A stretch of DNA of 64,000 nucleotides, taken from assembly GCF_900089835.1 (NCBI RefSeq), contig NZ_OANU01000064.1, positions 34,410 to 98,409 on the forward strand, written 5' to 3'. Under the pieces are notes generated by a model. It was not told where the DNA came from. It saw nothing but the letters and a program-made list of their open reading frames with translations, and did no database searches. A program made the position numbers and the translations under genes. Shown piece after piece: positions 9,157 to 18,049 of this stretch; the first letter of the stretch is position 1; every line of letters begins with the position of its first letter. Origin of the DNA: Vibrio thalassae (GTDB taxonomy: Bacteria > Pseudomonadota > Gammaproteobacteria > Enterobacterales > Vibrionaceae).

Positions 9157-9172
9157 TAGAATAGTTATTCTA
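9157..9172. promoter_or_regulatory. Candidate TetR operator
   Basis: TAGAATAGTTATTCTA is an inverted repeat with 7-bp arms and a 2-bp centre, located 14 bp before the tetR start and upstream of the divergent thioesterase gene. Position and symmetry suggest autoregulation by the adjacent TetR protein. Confidence 0.55.
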
Positions 9173-9320
9173 TATTCGTCAACAGTTATTATAATTAACA
9201 AATCGTGTTTGTTTTCATAACAAATATGACATTGGTTATAGAAAAATAAGGCTTGTGTTGATTTATCTAATCCGACCAGTTATGTTTTAACTAACAAGCT
9301 GTTAACATGAGGTGGTCGGC

Positions 9321-10121
9321 ATGCATTTTGATGGATTATTAGAAAAAGCTAAGCAATGCGCTCAAACTGGTGAGCATATGGCTATTCCATCCTCATGGGG
9401 TCAAGGTAGAACGGTATTTGGCGGTTTATCTGCTTCCTTGTTGTATACCGTCATGCAGTCTTCGGTGAATGGTGAGCGCGTATTGCGTTCACTGAACACT
9501 AACTTTGTTGGACCCTTGCTTGTCGATGTCCCGTTCACGTTTGAAGTAGAAGTGTTGCGTGAGGGTAAAAGTGTATCTCAGATGAGCGCTCGATTGATTC
9601 AAAATGGTCAGGTTGCTGTCTTTCAACAAGGCTGTTTTGGGGCAGATCGTGATTCGAATATCAGTGTTAATAATAATGATAACCACATCATGCCGTTGCC
9701 GGATGAGTTACCTAGATTTCCAGATGTAGCTCAAGGCGCGCCCAATTACACTTCGCACATCGACCTTGCTTTGGCTCGAGGTCATCTGCCATTTTCTGGA
9801 AGTAAAGATTCACATACGTGGGGGTGGATGCGATTCAAGCAAGCGCCTAAACAGATTTCCGATGCTCACCTTATCTGCTTGGTTGATGCATGGCCGCCAG
9901 GCGTGCTGCAAATGATGTCAACACCTGCACCAGCGAGCAGCATGATGTGGAACTTAGAATTTATCCATCCTCATCAATCGGTCGAACCAGAAGATTGGTT
10001 TGCTTACCAATCTCATACTCGCCAAGCTGCTCAGGGGTATGCACATGCACAGGCCAACATATGGAACAATCGAGGTCAATTGGTGGCAGTCAGTCGCCAG
10101 AGCATCGCCATCTTCGATTGA
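9321..10121 (+). CDS. Acyl-CoA thioesterase-like (hot-dog fold) protein
   Basis: About 266 residues resembling the TesB-like double hot-dog thioesterases: the N-terminal half has a GRTVFGGLSASLLY segment and VLRSLNTNFVGPLLVD with flanking beta strands, and the second half has WGWMRFKQAP and LVDAWPPG as expected for the second repeat. It should hydrolyse acyl-CoA thioesters in the cytoplasm; chain-length preference cannot be read. The start at 9321 is preceded by GAGG at about 8 bp; an upstream in-frame GTG at 9312 is possible. It is divergent from the tetR/alcohol dehydrogenase pair and may share its operator. Confidence 0.75.
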   Translation: MHFDGLLEKAKQCAQTGEHMAIPSSWGQGRTVFGGLSASLLYTVMQSSVNGERVLRSLNTNFVGPLLVDVPFTFEVEVLREGKSVSQMSARLIQNGQVAVFQQGCFGADRDSNISVNNNDNHIMPLPDELPRFPDVAQGAPNYTSHIDLALARGHLPFSGSKDSHTWGWMRFKQAPKQISDAHLICLVDAWPPGVLQMMSTPAPASSMMWNLEFIHPHQSVEPEDWFAYQSHTRQAAQGYAHAQANIWNNRGQLVAVSRQSIAIFD

Positions 10122-10162
10122 GAGAGCAAATGGTAGTTAAGAAGAACACGCTCTATCTAGAG

Positions 10163-10372
10163 CTAACAAATCACCTTGAACACTTCAACAATAGCACGTT
10201 GATCATTTGAAGCTTTCGTCACCACATCCGCACAGTTTTTCAATTTTTCCGTCGCATTATTTACCGCAATGCCAAGCCGTACACATTGCAATACGGGTAC
10301 ATCGTTGTCGCTATCGCCGATCGCGACAGCACCCTTAAGGTCAATTGCAGCACTTGATGCTAATACGTGATG
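10163..10372 (-). pseudogene. C-terminal remnant of a HAD (Cof-type) phosphatase
   Basis: The minus strand encodes LKGAVAIGDSDNDVPVLQ followed by VRLGIAVNNATEKLKNCADVV, the motif IV (GDxxND) and cap-return region of Cof-type HAD hydrolases, ending at a TAG at 10163-10165. No N-terminal half with the nucleophile DxD motif is found upstream; the similarity ends near 10372. About three quarters of the gene is therefore missing. The 10373-10557 stretch shows no recognisable coding sequence. Confidence 0.75.
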
Positions 10373-10557
10373 GTGCTGGGGAGATGACCGTTACTCACTT
10401 GGTGAGGTTATAAACCAATCGCTGCTACGGCATTGGATTAATGCGTTCATCGTCACGAATACGTGGGTAGTAGGGGCCGCCCTGTTTCTATCGAGCAGCT
10501 AATCAAGAGACACACAATAATGTTGTTCAAGGCATGAAGTAAGCAGTAAGCCGGAGC

Positions 10558-11019
10558 TTATTCACAGTCTTGTACCCAGCGAAACACCAGATCTTCAAGT
10601 CCTTCTGCATTGTCACTATTACCAGCGTGTTCGCTAAAACCAAGTCGGCGATAGAAGTTGCACGCACTTTGGTTGATCTGGAATGTTCTCAAGGACAACT
10701 CTCCTAAACTGCGAGATTGCGCTTCTTCGACCAATAACCGACCGATGCCTTTTCTTTGAAACTCAGGAGCGACGTATAGTTGGTTAATTTCTTTCCGATC
10801 GATTGCCATAAACGCGATGGGACGTTGAGATTCTATGGTAAGGACCACCCAAATATCATGACTGTGAGGCAAAATATTCGTTAAGAAGTATTGTTGCGCC
10901 TCCTCTGAATGAATAGGCTCTATTCCCAATGCTTGCGCAAATGCCCGGCGCCAAAGCTTCACCACATCTTTGGCATATTTGGGTTTAAAACGCTCGAGAG
11001 TGAAGGGCGGTTCGTGCAT
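10558..11019 (-). CDS. GNAT-family N-acetyltransferase
   Basis: A 153-residue GNAT protein. The acetyl-CoA-binding motif is INQLYVAPEFQRKGIGRLLV (about residues 78-97) and the C-terminal motif B region is NQSACNFYRRLGF. The substrate is unknown. The ATG at 11019 is 6-8 bp from AAGG; a GTG one codon upstream is an alternative. A perfect parS2-like site lies 19 bp upstream of the start. Confidence 0.82.
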   Translation of the reverse strand: MHEPPFTLERFKPKYAKDVVKLWRRAFAQALGIEPIHSEEAQQYFLTNILPHSHDIWVVLTIESQRPIAFMAIDRKEINQLYVAPEFQRKGIGRLLVEEAQSRSLGELSLRTFQINQSACNFYRRLGFSEHAGNSDNAEGLEDLVFRWVQDCE

Positions 11020-11038
11020 CACATAACCTTAACTGTGC

Positions 11039-11051
11039 TTTACACTGTAAA
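11039..11051. promoter_or_regulatory. parS2: parS2-like site
   Basis: A perfect TTTACACTGTAAA palindrome lies in the gap between the GNAT gene and yegD. It is isolated from the cluster at 1.8 kb but identical in its 13-bp core. Confidence 0.75.
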
Positions 11052-11057
11052 AACGAT

Positions 11058-11123
11058 GTCTAAAGTGTAGCGTAAAATTCTTTTTGACCTGTCTAAAGTG
11101 TAGCGTAAAATTCTTTTTGACCT
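11058..11123 (+). repeat. Two exact tandem copies of a 33-bp unit
   Basis: The units at 11058-11090 and 11091-11123 are identical, and the next five bases, GTCTA, begin a third copy. The junction puts TTGACC about 16 bp before TAAAAT, a good sigma-70 promoter spacing, directed at yegD. A slippage or unequal-crossover duplication is the simplest origin. Confidence 0.85.
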
Positions 11124-11213
11124 GTCTACTGGTATAGGGTTTAAGGTTGCGCCCCTTGAACTTCATTGTCAGGCTGCTATTCTTTGCCGCCCTTTTTTAT
11201 GTTGAGGTAATCA

Positions 11214-12566
11214 ATGGCTATTGGTTTTGACTACGGAACGGCCAACTGTTCTGTCGCTCATCTTGTGAACAATGCAATCGAGCAGATCCCGCTCGTGGGT
11301 GATAACTGCTATATCTCCTCAACACTTTGTGCACCAACGGCAGAGACGGTTTCCGAATACTTGTTCCGCTGTTTGGATATCCGACCCTCCAATGAGGTGG
11401 GAGAGGCAGTGCTTCGTCGTGCGGTAAAACTCAATCGAGAAGAAGGGATTGAGGTGGTTCCAACGGATGTATCGTTTGGCGAGGCGGCGTTGGATTTATA
11501 CCTCGAAGATCCTAAAGACGTGTATTACATTAAGTCACCGAAGTCTTTCTTAGGTGCTATGGGGCTTCGAGATATGCAGCTGTCGTTTTTTGAAGACTTG
11601 GTGTGTGCCATGATGAGCAATGTAAAACGTCAGGCAGAAACGCATTTGGGGCAAAGTATCACTCAAACCGTGATTGGCAGGCCAGTCAATTTCCTGGGCC
11701 GTGGCGGTGATGCGTCAAACCGACAGGCGGAAGGCATTTTATCTCGAGCGGCAACGCGAGCTGGGTTTAAAGATGTCGAGTTTCAATTCGAACCGGTTGC
11801 CGCAGGGCTTGAATATGAGTCATCACTAACCGAAGACAAAAATGTCTTGGTGGTAGATATCGGCGGAGGTACGACAGACTGTTCGTTCATTCAAATGGGC
11901 CCAAGTTGGGTAGGTAAAGCCGATAGAGAATCGTCGCTTATTGCTCATACGGGTCAGCTGGTGGGTGGCAACGATTTGGATATTTATATTGCATTTCGCC
12001 GCTTTATGCACGCATTCGGAATGGGGACAAAACGCCACTCAGGGCTTGATATTCCTGTGACGCAATTTTGGAACCCGATCGCGATTAATGATGTCCAAGC
12101 TCAACGTAAGTTCTACGCTCATGACAATTTAAAAGAGTTACAGCTTCTTGCTAAAGAAGCCGTGGAACAGGACAAAGTATCGAGATTGGTTACCTTGCAC
12201 AAAGATACACTAGGCTATGCCGTGATTCGCGAAGCTGAGAAAGCAAAAATCGCTCTAGAATCATCAGCAGAATACCGAGCAATGATTGACCTGTTTTCTG
12301 AGCAAGTTGGCATTGATATTAGCCATGATCAAATGGCACAAGCGATAGATAACCCGACGAGAAAGATTCAGGCGCTAGTCAAAGAAGCCATAGAGCAATC
12401 TGCCACCTTGCCTGACGTCATTTATATGACCGGTGGGTCGGCACGCTCTTCAGTGTTGCGTAATGCAGTACAAGAAGTGCTACCCAATATTCCAGTGGTG
12501 TCTGGTAACTACTTTGGCTCGGTAACGGCAGGGTTAGCGCGTTGGGCTAACGTTTGTTTTCGATAA
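11214..12566 (+). CDS. yegD: Hsp70-family chaperone-like protein YegD
   Basis: A 450-residue actin-fold ATPase matching E. coli YegD in length. The phosphate-1 motif is at the N-terminus (GFDYGTANCSVAH), phosphate-2 is VLVVDIGGGTTDCSF, and the adenosine motif is VIYMTGGSARSSVL. It has no Hsp70-type substrate-binding domain, so it is an Hsp70-like protein of uncertain client range. ATG 11214 follows TGAGG. The upstream region carries the 33-bp tandem repeat. A hairpin terminator follows. Confidence 0.9.
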   Translation: MAIGFDYGTANCSVAHLVNNAIEQIPLVGDNCYISSTLCAPTAETVSEYLFRCLDIRPSNEVGEAVLRRAVKLNREEGIEVVPTDVSFGEAALDLYLEDPKDVYYIKSPKSFLGAMGLRDMQLSFFEDLVCAMMSNVKRQAETHLGQSITQTVIGRPVNFLGRGGDASNRQAEGILSRAATRAGFKDVEFQFEPVAAGLEYESSLTEDKNVLVVDIGGGTTDCSFIQMGPSWVGKADRESSLIAHTGQLVGGNDLDIYIAFRRFMHAFGMGTKRHSGLDIPVTQFWNPIAINDVQAQRKFYAHDNLKELQLLAKEAVEQDKVSRLVTLHKDTLGYAVIREAEKAKIALESSAEYRAMIDLFSEQVGIDISHDQMAQAIDNPTRKIQALVKEAIEQSATLPDVIYMTGGSARSSVLRNAVQEVLPNIPVVSGNYFGSVTAGLARWANVCFR

Positions 12567-12579
12567 CGGCTAGAACGTC

Positions 12580-12605
12580 AAAGGCGCTCAATATAGAGCG
12601 CCTTT
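12580..12605. terminator. Bidirectional terminator yegD / MATE
   Basis: AAAGGCGCTC (12580-12589), loop AATATA, GAGCGCCTTT (12596-12605): a strong 10-bp stem between convergent genes. Confidence 0.75.
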
Positions 12606-12629
12606 GAACAATGTACCGATGTCGGTCAG

Positions 12630-13969
12630 TTAAACGCTGGCAACGGCCAGCTTTTGTCGGCGAAGAAACATCGACAACAAAAACAAACTAATGATTGCCG
12701 ACATGCCTTCTGCGAAAAGAATACTGGCCCAAATCCCATTTTTTGGGAAGAGGTTGGGTAGCAGTATGATACCAAGTGCTACAAACACAAACCCTCTCGC
12801 AAGAGAGATGAGTGTCGCTTGATTAGGTTTAGCAATGGCCTGAAATAAGTTCGCAACCACAAGATTAAGCCCCATCAATGGTGTTGCATAAAAGAAAAAC
12901 AGCAGCGCTGTCGCCGACAGTTCCACTAATTCGTTATTCTCTCCAAGGTAGAGAGGAGCGACGGTTTCCGAGAGTAACCCAATGACAGTAAGAAACAGTA
13001 AGCCACTACCAATAGAAGTAACAAGTCCAAGCTTTAGAGTCGATCTGACGCGTTCAGGCAGGTTCGCACCATGATTAAAGCTAATGATTGGTTGGCATGC
13101 CTGATTAATCCCGACGATGACAAACAGAGCAAACACACCAACGTTGGCTGTCAAACCATAGGCAATGATATAGCTCTCTCCAAATTGGCTCAGAAGCACG
13201 TAGTTGAACAAAAGAATCGTCAGTGCCGACGTAATTTCAATAAAGAATGTTGTAGTACCTATTTTTAGTATCTAGCTTACTTTATCGAACCCAAAACCTT
13301 GCCAAGTGAGCCTCAGTTGTCCTTTCGCTTGCCAAAAATGAGTAAGAAGAATCAGTGCAATGACAGCTTGAGAAATAGCAGTCGCGTAAGCGGCACCTTT
13401 CATTCCCCAACCAAATTCAAGTACAAAGAAATAGTCTAAAACGAGGTTGGTAACCGCCCCCGCAGACATGGCATACATCGCGAGTTTAGGATTGGTATCG
13501 TTGCGAACAAAGCAGGACATAACCCAAGCAAGAGTATATAGGACGAAGAATTTTAGCATGACAGCTAAATAGTCATGAGCCAGCTGTGCCATATAGCCAT
13601 TTGCGCCCATCAACGCAATGATCTCATCTAACCAAAGTAGGGAGAGTGAGACGGTTATGGTCGTAATGACAGCGGTAGCCAGTATCGACTGATTAAACAG
13701 GGTTTGTCCAACGCCGAGGTTACCTTTCCATATTCAATCGACATTAACGCGGCACCACCAATGCCAATCATCATTGCGATGGCGGTAAATAGTGAGAAAG
13801 CAGGGATGGTCAACGAGATGGCTCCCAGACCTTCCGCACCGACACCTTTACCAACGAACCAAGCATTACCCATAATAAAGGTGGACTTTATGACCATCCC
13901 GGAGAGTGCTGGCAATAGATATTGAATGAACGACTTTTGAATAGGGTCAGACTTGAGGTTTATACTCAT
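12630..13969 (-). pseudogene. MATE-family efflux transporter, two lesions
   Basis: Three fragments in order make one multidrug and toxic-compound extrusion protein of about 445 residues: the start at 13969 to YGK, then VGQTLFNQ to GFDKVS, then ILKIGTTTFF to the stop at 12630. The first break, near 13720, is a single-base shift at GGAAAGGT on the coding strand, which looks like loss of one A from a short A-run. The second is an in-frame TAG at 13272-13274 with coding similarity continuing in the same frame. An in-frame stop is harder to explain as a base-call error. It lies downstream of a broken AraC-type regulator on the same strand. Confidence 0.85.
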
Positions 13970-14066
13970 TGGTTACACGAAATGCCTAAAAATGATGAAT
14001 AAAGATAATGGTATTATCCTTACCTAATTTAGGATTAAAAAGGGAATATCTGCCCTTAATGTGGCA

Positions 14067-14902
14067 CTATTTGAACGTTCTTTTGCGAAACTCTGCTGGG
14101 GACTCCCCCATGTTCGTGCGGTACAACCGGCCAAAATAGGCAGGGTCTTCAAAGCCTAATTGTAAGGCGATGGCTTTGACAGTTTTTGTTGAAAACACAA
14201 GTTCACGGTTTGCTTCTAATAAGATTCGATCATGAAGTAACTTTGTGACGGTTTTACCTAAGTGCATTTTGCTCAACTCATTGAGGCGTTTGCTGGTGAT
14301 AGAAAGCTTATTGATATAAAACGCAACATGTCGTTCACTATGATAATGCGCTTCGATAAGCGCAATGACTTGCGAGATTCGTTTATCACGTACAGTTATG
14401 GCCTCACTCTTACAGGCTGTAAATCTGATCAGGTAACGCAGAAAACTAGTAAGCAAAGACTCAACAAGATCCCAATCGGTGTTGTTGTATTGATATTCTT
14501 CGAGCATGAGATCGAATAGGGAGTTCAGTTGTGTGGCACCACGCCCATCGGTGTCTAGGTACGGGTGCTGATTTTGATGAACAGAAAAGAGTGCATCAAA
14601 CATCAATTGATGGCGATATCTCTGCTCAAAAAAGTCTGTCGAGAAGATCAGCATTTTGACATTGTTGCCTAGCGAGTTTGCTCATGGACCTGACCAGGTG
14701 CTATGGTGAAAACACGCCCCGGTTTACTGCCATAATCGACAAAGTCGATACGTTGAGAGCCTGCATCATCTAGACACCAGATGATTTCAAAATAGTTGTG
14801 TCGGTGAGGCTCCAAGAGGACGTTTTGTGAATCGGCTCGGCAGTCGACAATTTGGCATGAATGACCCTTGGGAAGCGTTACAAAGTTGATTTTCTCTTTC
14901 AT
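14067..14902 (-). pseudogene. AraC-family regulator, frameshifted
   Basis: The N-terminal cupin-like sensor (EPHRHNYFEIIWCLD, then PGRVFTIAPGQVHEQ) ends at a TAG near 14669. The C-terminal part, from about 14660, resumes in another frame (NVKMLIFSTDFFEQ) and holds the double helix-turn-helix DNA-binding domain (FYINKLSITSKRLNELSKMH and the second helix pair AIALQLGFEDPAYFGR). One base change near 14670 would rejoin them. The regulator sits 98 bp upstream of the broken MATE gene and probably controlled it. Confidence 0.82.
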
Positions 14903-15123
14903 GCTTGATGTAGGCAGCAACATTGGAACATCTAGTATGACATTGATTACTCGACGATTCGAGATACGAATTGGCTCAAAAAGTAAGAATTAACTGACGT
15001 CAGACAGAGCCTGAAACATCGGCACACTAACCATAAAGTAGTAAATAAATTTGGATTGGCGATAAGTTGCTGTGATGTAAATCCAATAGTATATAAATAG
15101 CTGATATAAATAGCAATTGTCTC

Positions 15124-15153
15124 TTGAATTTATCTCAGTGATGAATCTAGAAT
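15124..15153 (+). promoter_or_regulatory. Sigma-70-like promoter for the Qrr RNA
   Basis: TTGAAT at 15124-15129 and TAGAAT at 15148-15153 are separated by 18 bp. A transcript would begin about 7 bp on, at 15159-15160, which is the 5' end of the Qrr first stem. No GG-N10-GC pair needed for sigma-54 occurs between 15060 and 15158; the nearest, GG at 15058-15059 with GC at 15069-15070, is one base too short and about 88 bp away. Confidence 0.5.
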
Positions 15154-15157
15154 GATT

Positions 15158-15262
15158 TGACCCTCTGATTTAAGGGTCACCTAGCCAACTGACGTTGTTA
15201 GTGAACACCTCTTGTTCACATGTTATATAGCCAATCGCCTTGTTTTTGCGATTGGCTTTTTT
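15158..15262 (+). ncRNA. qrr: Qrr quorum-regulatory small RNA
   Basis: A 105-nt RNA with all the marks of a Vibrio Qrr RNA. Stem 1 pairs TGACCC (15158-15163) with GGGTCA; the family's conserved core CTAGCCAACTGACGTTGTTA (15181-15200) pairs with luxR/hapR and aphA mRNAs in characterised vibrios; a second stem pairs GTGAACA with TGTTCAC; and a strong terminator has stem AGCCAATCGC / GCGATTGGCT (15229-15238, 15248-15257) and a six-T tail. Known Qrr RNAs act with Hfq and are made by sigma-54 and LuxO-phosphate at low cell density. Here the RNA is intact but the expected promoter is not visible. Confidence 0.92.
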
Positions 15263-15351
15263 CTTTCCTCTCTCGCGGCAATGTTAGGCGATAAAAAAGC
15301 TCGCCGAAGTGAGCTTGATAAGTTGATACAATTGACCATATCGAATGCGTG

Positions 15352-17093
15352 TTATACCTTGAACTGCTCCACTGTGGTAAGCAGCTCTTGATTTCGTCCT
15401 TTTAGATCATTGGCGTTTTGGGTCGCAAGTTCACCATTGTGGACCAATGTACGCACCATATCTTGAATGGTGACCATATTCTTGTTGATCTCTTCTGAAA
15501 CAGTACTTTGTTCTCTGGCAGATGAGGCGATTTGGGCAACAAGCTCATTAATTTCATCGGTAAAAGTCATCATAGAATCGAGAGAATTTGTCACACCGCT
15601 GGTTTGCTCCTCATAGAGCTTACAGCGATGCTTAGTTGACTCCATGTTGGCAACAACGGCCTCATTACCTGAGTGCAGCTTAGAAAGCATATCATTGATT
15701 TCTCTGTACTTTGACGAGTGCGAGAAGCCAGAGCTCTTACTTCATCTGCCACAACAGCAAATCCACGGCCTTGCTCTCCTGCTCGTGCGGCTTCTATCGC
15801 TGCGTTAAGTGCTAAGAGATTGGTTTGCTCTGCAATATCGCCAATGACTGCCAGTGTATCGCCAATTTTCTGAGTATCGGCACTCATTGCAATGACTGCA
15901 TGCGACGTATTTTCAACCTCAGTGACCAATGCTTGAAGACTTGATATGGCTTCTTCAACAATGAGCTTTGAGTTGGCGCTCGCTTTATTGGCCGTGTCGG
16001 TGTTATGAGATGCTTGTTGTGCATCGCTTGCTACCGTGTCGGAAGAGGCGCTCATTTCATGAATCGAGGTGACTATCTGATCCATTTCATTCTGGTGTGA
16101 TTGGAATAACAGCTGATTTTCCTTTGCTTGTTGCTCGAGATGTAAGATAGAGCGACTGGTCTCATTACAGGACTGGATAACGTTTCCGATTAAGGTTTGC
16201 AATTGTGCGACAAAGGTATTGATATCTTGCGATATTTTTCCGAATTCATCATTAGAATCTACGGCAAGTCTTTGTGTCAGGTCACCTTTACCGGTTGCTA
16301 GATTTCTGACCACGCTTTGTAGTAATGTAATCGGCTTCAATAACAACGCGATAATGATCATGCTTAATGGAACAATGATGACGGCAGCGACCAACAGAGC
16401 TTGTGTTATTTGAGTACTGATGGTTGCAGCATTTGCTTCTGTTAGCGCGCTATCTAGGTACGCGGTAAGGGTCCAGGTCTCATCAAGCACTGGAATGGTT
16501 GATTTGAATTCGATATGTTGACCAGGCGCGGTATTAGAAAATAGGATATTGCCAGCACCATCTTTTAGCGTCAGATAGTCGCCGTGGCCACTGGTTTCAG
16601 CGAGTGGCTGAGTAATAAAACCTAGATTGAGCTCAAAGATGGTTAATTCTTTTCTAAGCATATCTGGGACGACAATATTCAACAAAAGCTTGTCACCTTC
16701 TGAAGTGACGTCATGAGCGACCACCTGTCCATCTGTTTTAGCTAAGGTGTCTTCGAAAGTCGCGATTATTGTTTTGTCTTCTACAATGCCAGATTTATCG
16801 AATACTAAACCAGATGACATTTTAGTGATGTTGTCGAATTCGGTGTTATCGACCATATCTTTCACATCGATAAAACTGACTTTGAGAGATTGGGCTTGCT
16901 GGAAACTTTAGTTGAGTTTATCAGTGACACTTTGGTTGAGAAGAGTAAGTTTATCTTGTATTGCAGAAGAACCGCTACGTTCAATATAGGTTTCTACGAA
17001 GCTATTCGCAGCAAAATAGCTAGTGCCAATGGTGGTGAAAATAATTGCTATGACGATTGAATAGAGTTTAAGTTTAAACGAGAGGTTCTTCAT
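15352..17093 (-). pseudogene. Methyl-accepting chemotaxis protein, two lesions
   Basis: The parts add up to a standard transmembrane chemoreceptor of about 580 residues: an N-terminal membrane segment near MKNLSFKLKLYSIVIAIIF, a periplasmic sensor domain with a Cache-like look, a second membrane segment ([22 protein letters not shown] region), HAMP, and the signalling domain with the hairpin tip [20 protein letters not shown]. An in-frame TAA at 16908-16910 interrupts the sensor part, with the same frame continuing beyond it, and a frameshift near 15700 breaks the signalling domain just after [10 protein letters not shown]. Two independent lesions make a non-functional gene likely. Confidence 0.85.
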
Positions 17094-17234
17094 TGCTAGT
17101 AGGTCCATTTGCCAAAGTTATTGATTCATATAGTAATATTTTCATCATCAAGGTGACGTGACAAAGGTAATAGTTATGAATCTTATTAACACCTCCTCTT
17201 AACTATTGTTGGTCATTTATATTGTCAACGATAC

Positions 17235-17263
17235 AAAAAAGCCAGCGTATATATCGCTGGCTT
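17235..17263 (-). terminator. Terminator after DUF445 gene
   Basis: Read on the minus strand, AAGCCAGCG, a 7-base AT loop, CGCTGGCTT, then a T-run. It lies just beyond the stop of the DUF445 gene. Confidence 0.8.
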
Positions 17264-17293
17264 AATAAAAACGATTTCTAAACACTGAAAGTG

Positions 17294-17998
17294 TTAGACA
17301 AATAGTGAAGAAATAATACCGATTGCACCACCGAATACGCCTCCCCAAACAACGAGCCAGCCTAAGTGCTCTTTAATCATCTTGTGAATAATTTCTTTGA
17401 CTAACTTTGGTGTTAATTCACTGAGTCGTTGATCGATGATTGCTTCGACATTACCTTTAACTTCGTTAAGCATCTTCGGTGACTCTAACTGCTCTACCAA
17501 CGCTTGTTTTACTGAATCACTTTGGCTAATTTCAATCACCGACCGTTGCATCTTCTCAACAAAAGGTTGCTTCATCGGCTCTAGCGCCTCAGCACCTCCG
17601 AGCATTGCCAGCATGCCGCCAAATTGAGAGTTTGCGATGACTTCAACGAGCGAATCAAAAGCAGGGTTAAAGTCCACTTTTTCTAATATTGGCTCTAAGT
17701 CAAGTGGGATGCCTGAGCTCATTTCCTTACTGAGGAAGCGGTCGATGTTCTCGTTGGTGAAGAACTGCTCCATCATTAAGTTTTTTATGGCCAGTTTGAA
17801 CTCTTCGAAACGCGCAGGGATAACACCAGATCCGTACAGTCCAGGAACTTTTTCAAACAACATATGAATGGCAAGCCAGTTAGTGACTGCACCGGAAAAA
17901 GCAAACAGGCCAGCATAAAGCACTAAAGTATTGTCGAATTGATAACCCACAGCAAGCAGCGCCAAGGCGATAAAATTGGTAACGAAACTCTTATTCAT
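17294..17998 (-). CDS. DUF445-family membrane protein
   Basis: A 234-residue protein with an N-terminal hydrophobic pair (residues about 5-40, including FSGAVTNWLAIHMLFEKVPG, the diagnostic DUF445 segment), a long helical middle (residues 60-205), and a C-terminal membrane helix (WLVVWGGVFGGAIGIISSLF). The function of DUF445 proteins is not established. It is probably single-gene, with its own terminator downstream. Confidence 0.78.
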   Translation of the reverse strand: MNKSFVTNFIALALLAVGYQFDNTLVLYAGLFAFSGAVTNWLAIHMLFEKVPGLYGSGVIPARFEEFKLAIKNLMMEQFFTNENIDRFLSKEMSSGIPLDLEPILEKVDFNPAFDSLVEVIANSQFGGMLAMLGGAEALEPMKQPFVEKMQRSVIEISQSDSVKQALVEQLESPKMLNEVKGNVEAIIDQRLSELTPKLVKEIIHKMIKEHLGWLVVWGGVFGGAIGIISSLFV

Positions 17999-18049
17999 AA
18001 TGTCTTGTTTGATTAATAATGATGCGCTGATTCTATTGAAAAAAAGCCG

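Noticed and set aside
14410..14423. TTACAGGCTGTAAA resembles a parS2 site
   Set aside because: The half-sites are separated by three bases rather than one, so the spacing does not fit.
15058..15070. TGGCGATAAGTTGC as the sigma-54 promoter of the Qrr RNA
   Set aside because: GG and GC are separated by nine rather than ten bases, and it is about 88 bp upstream of the RNA's 5' end.
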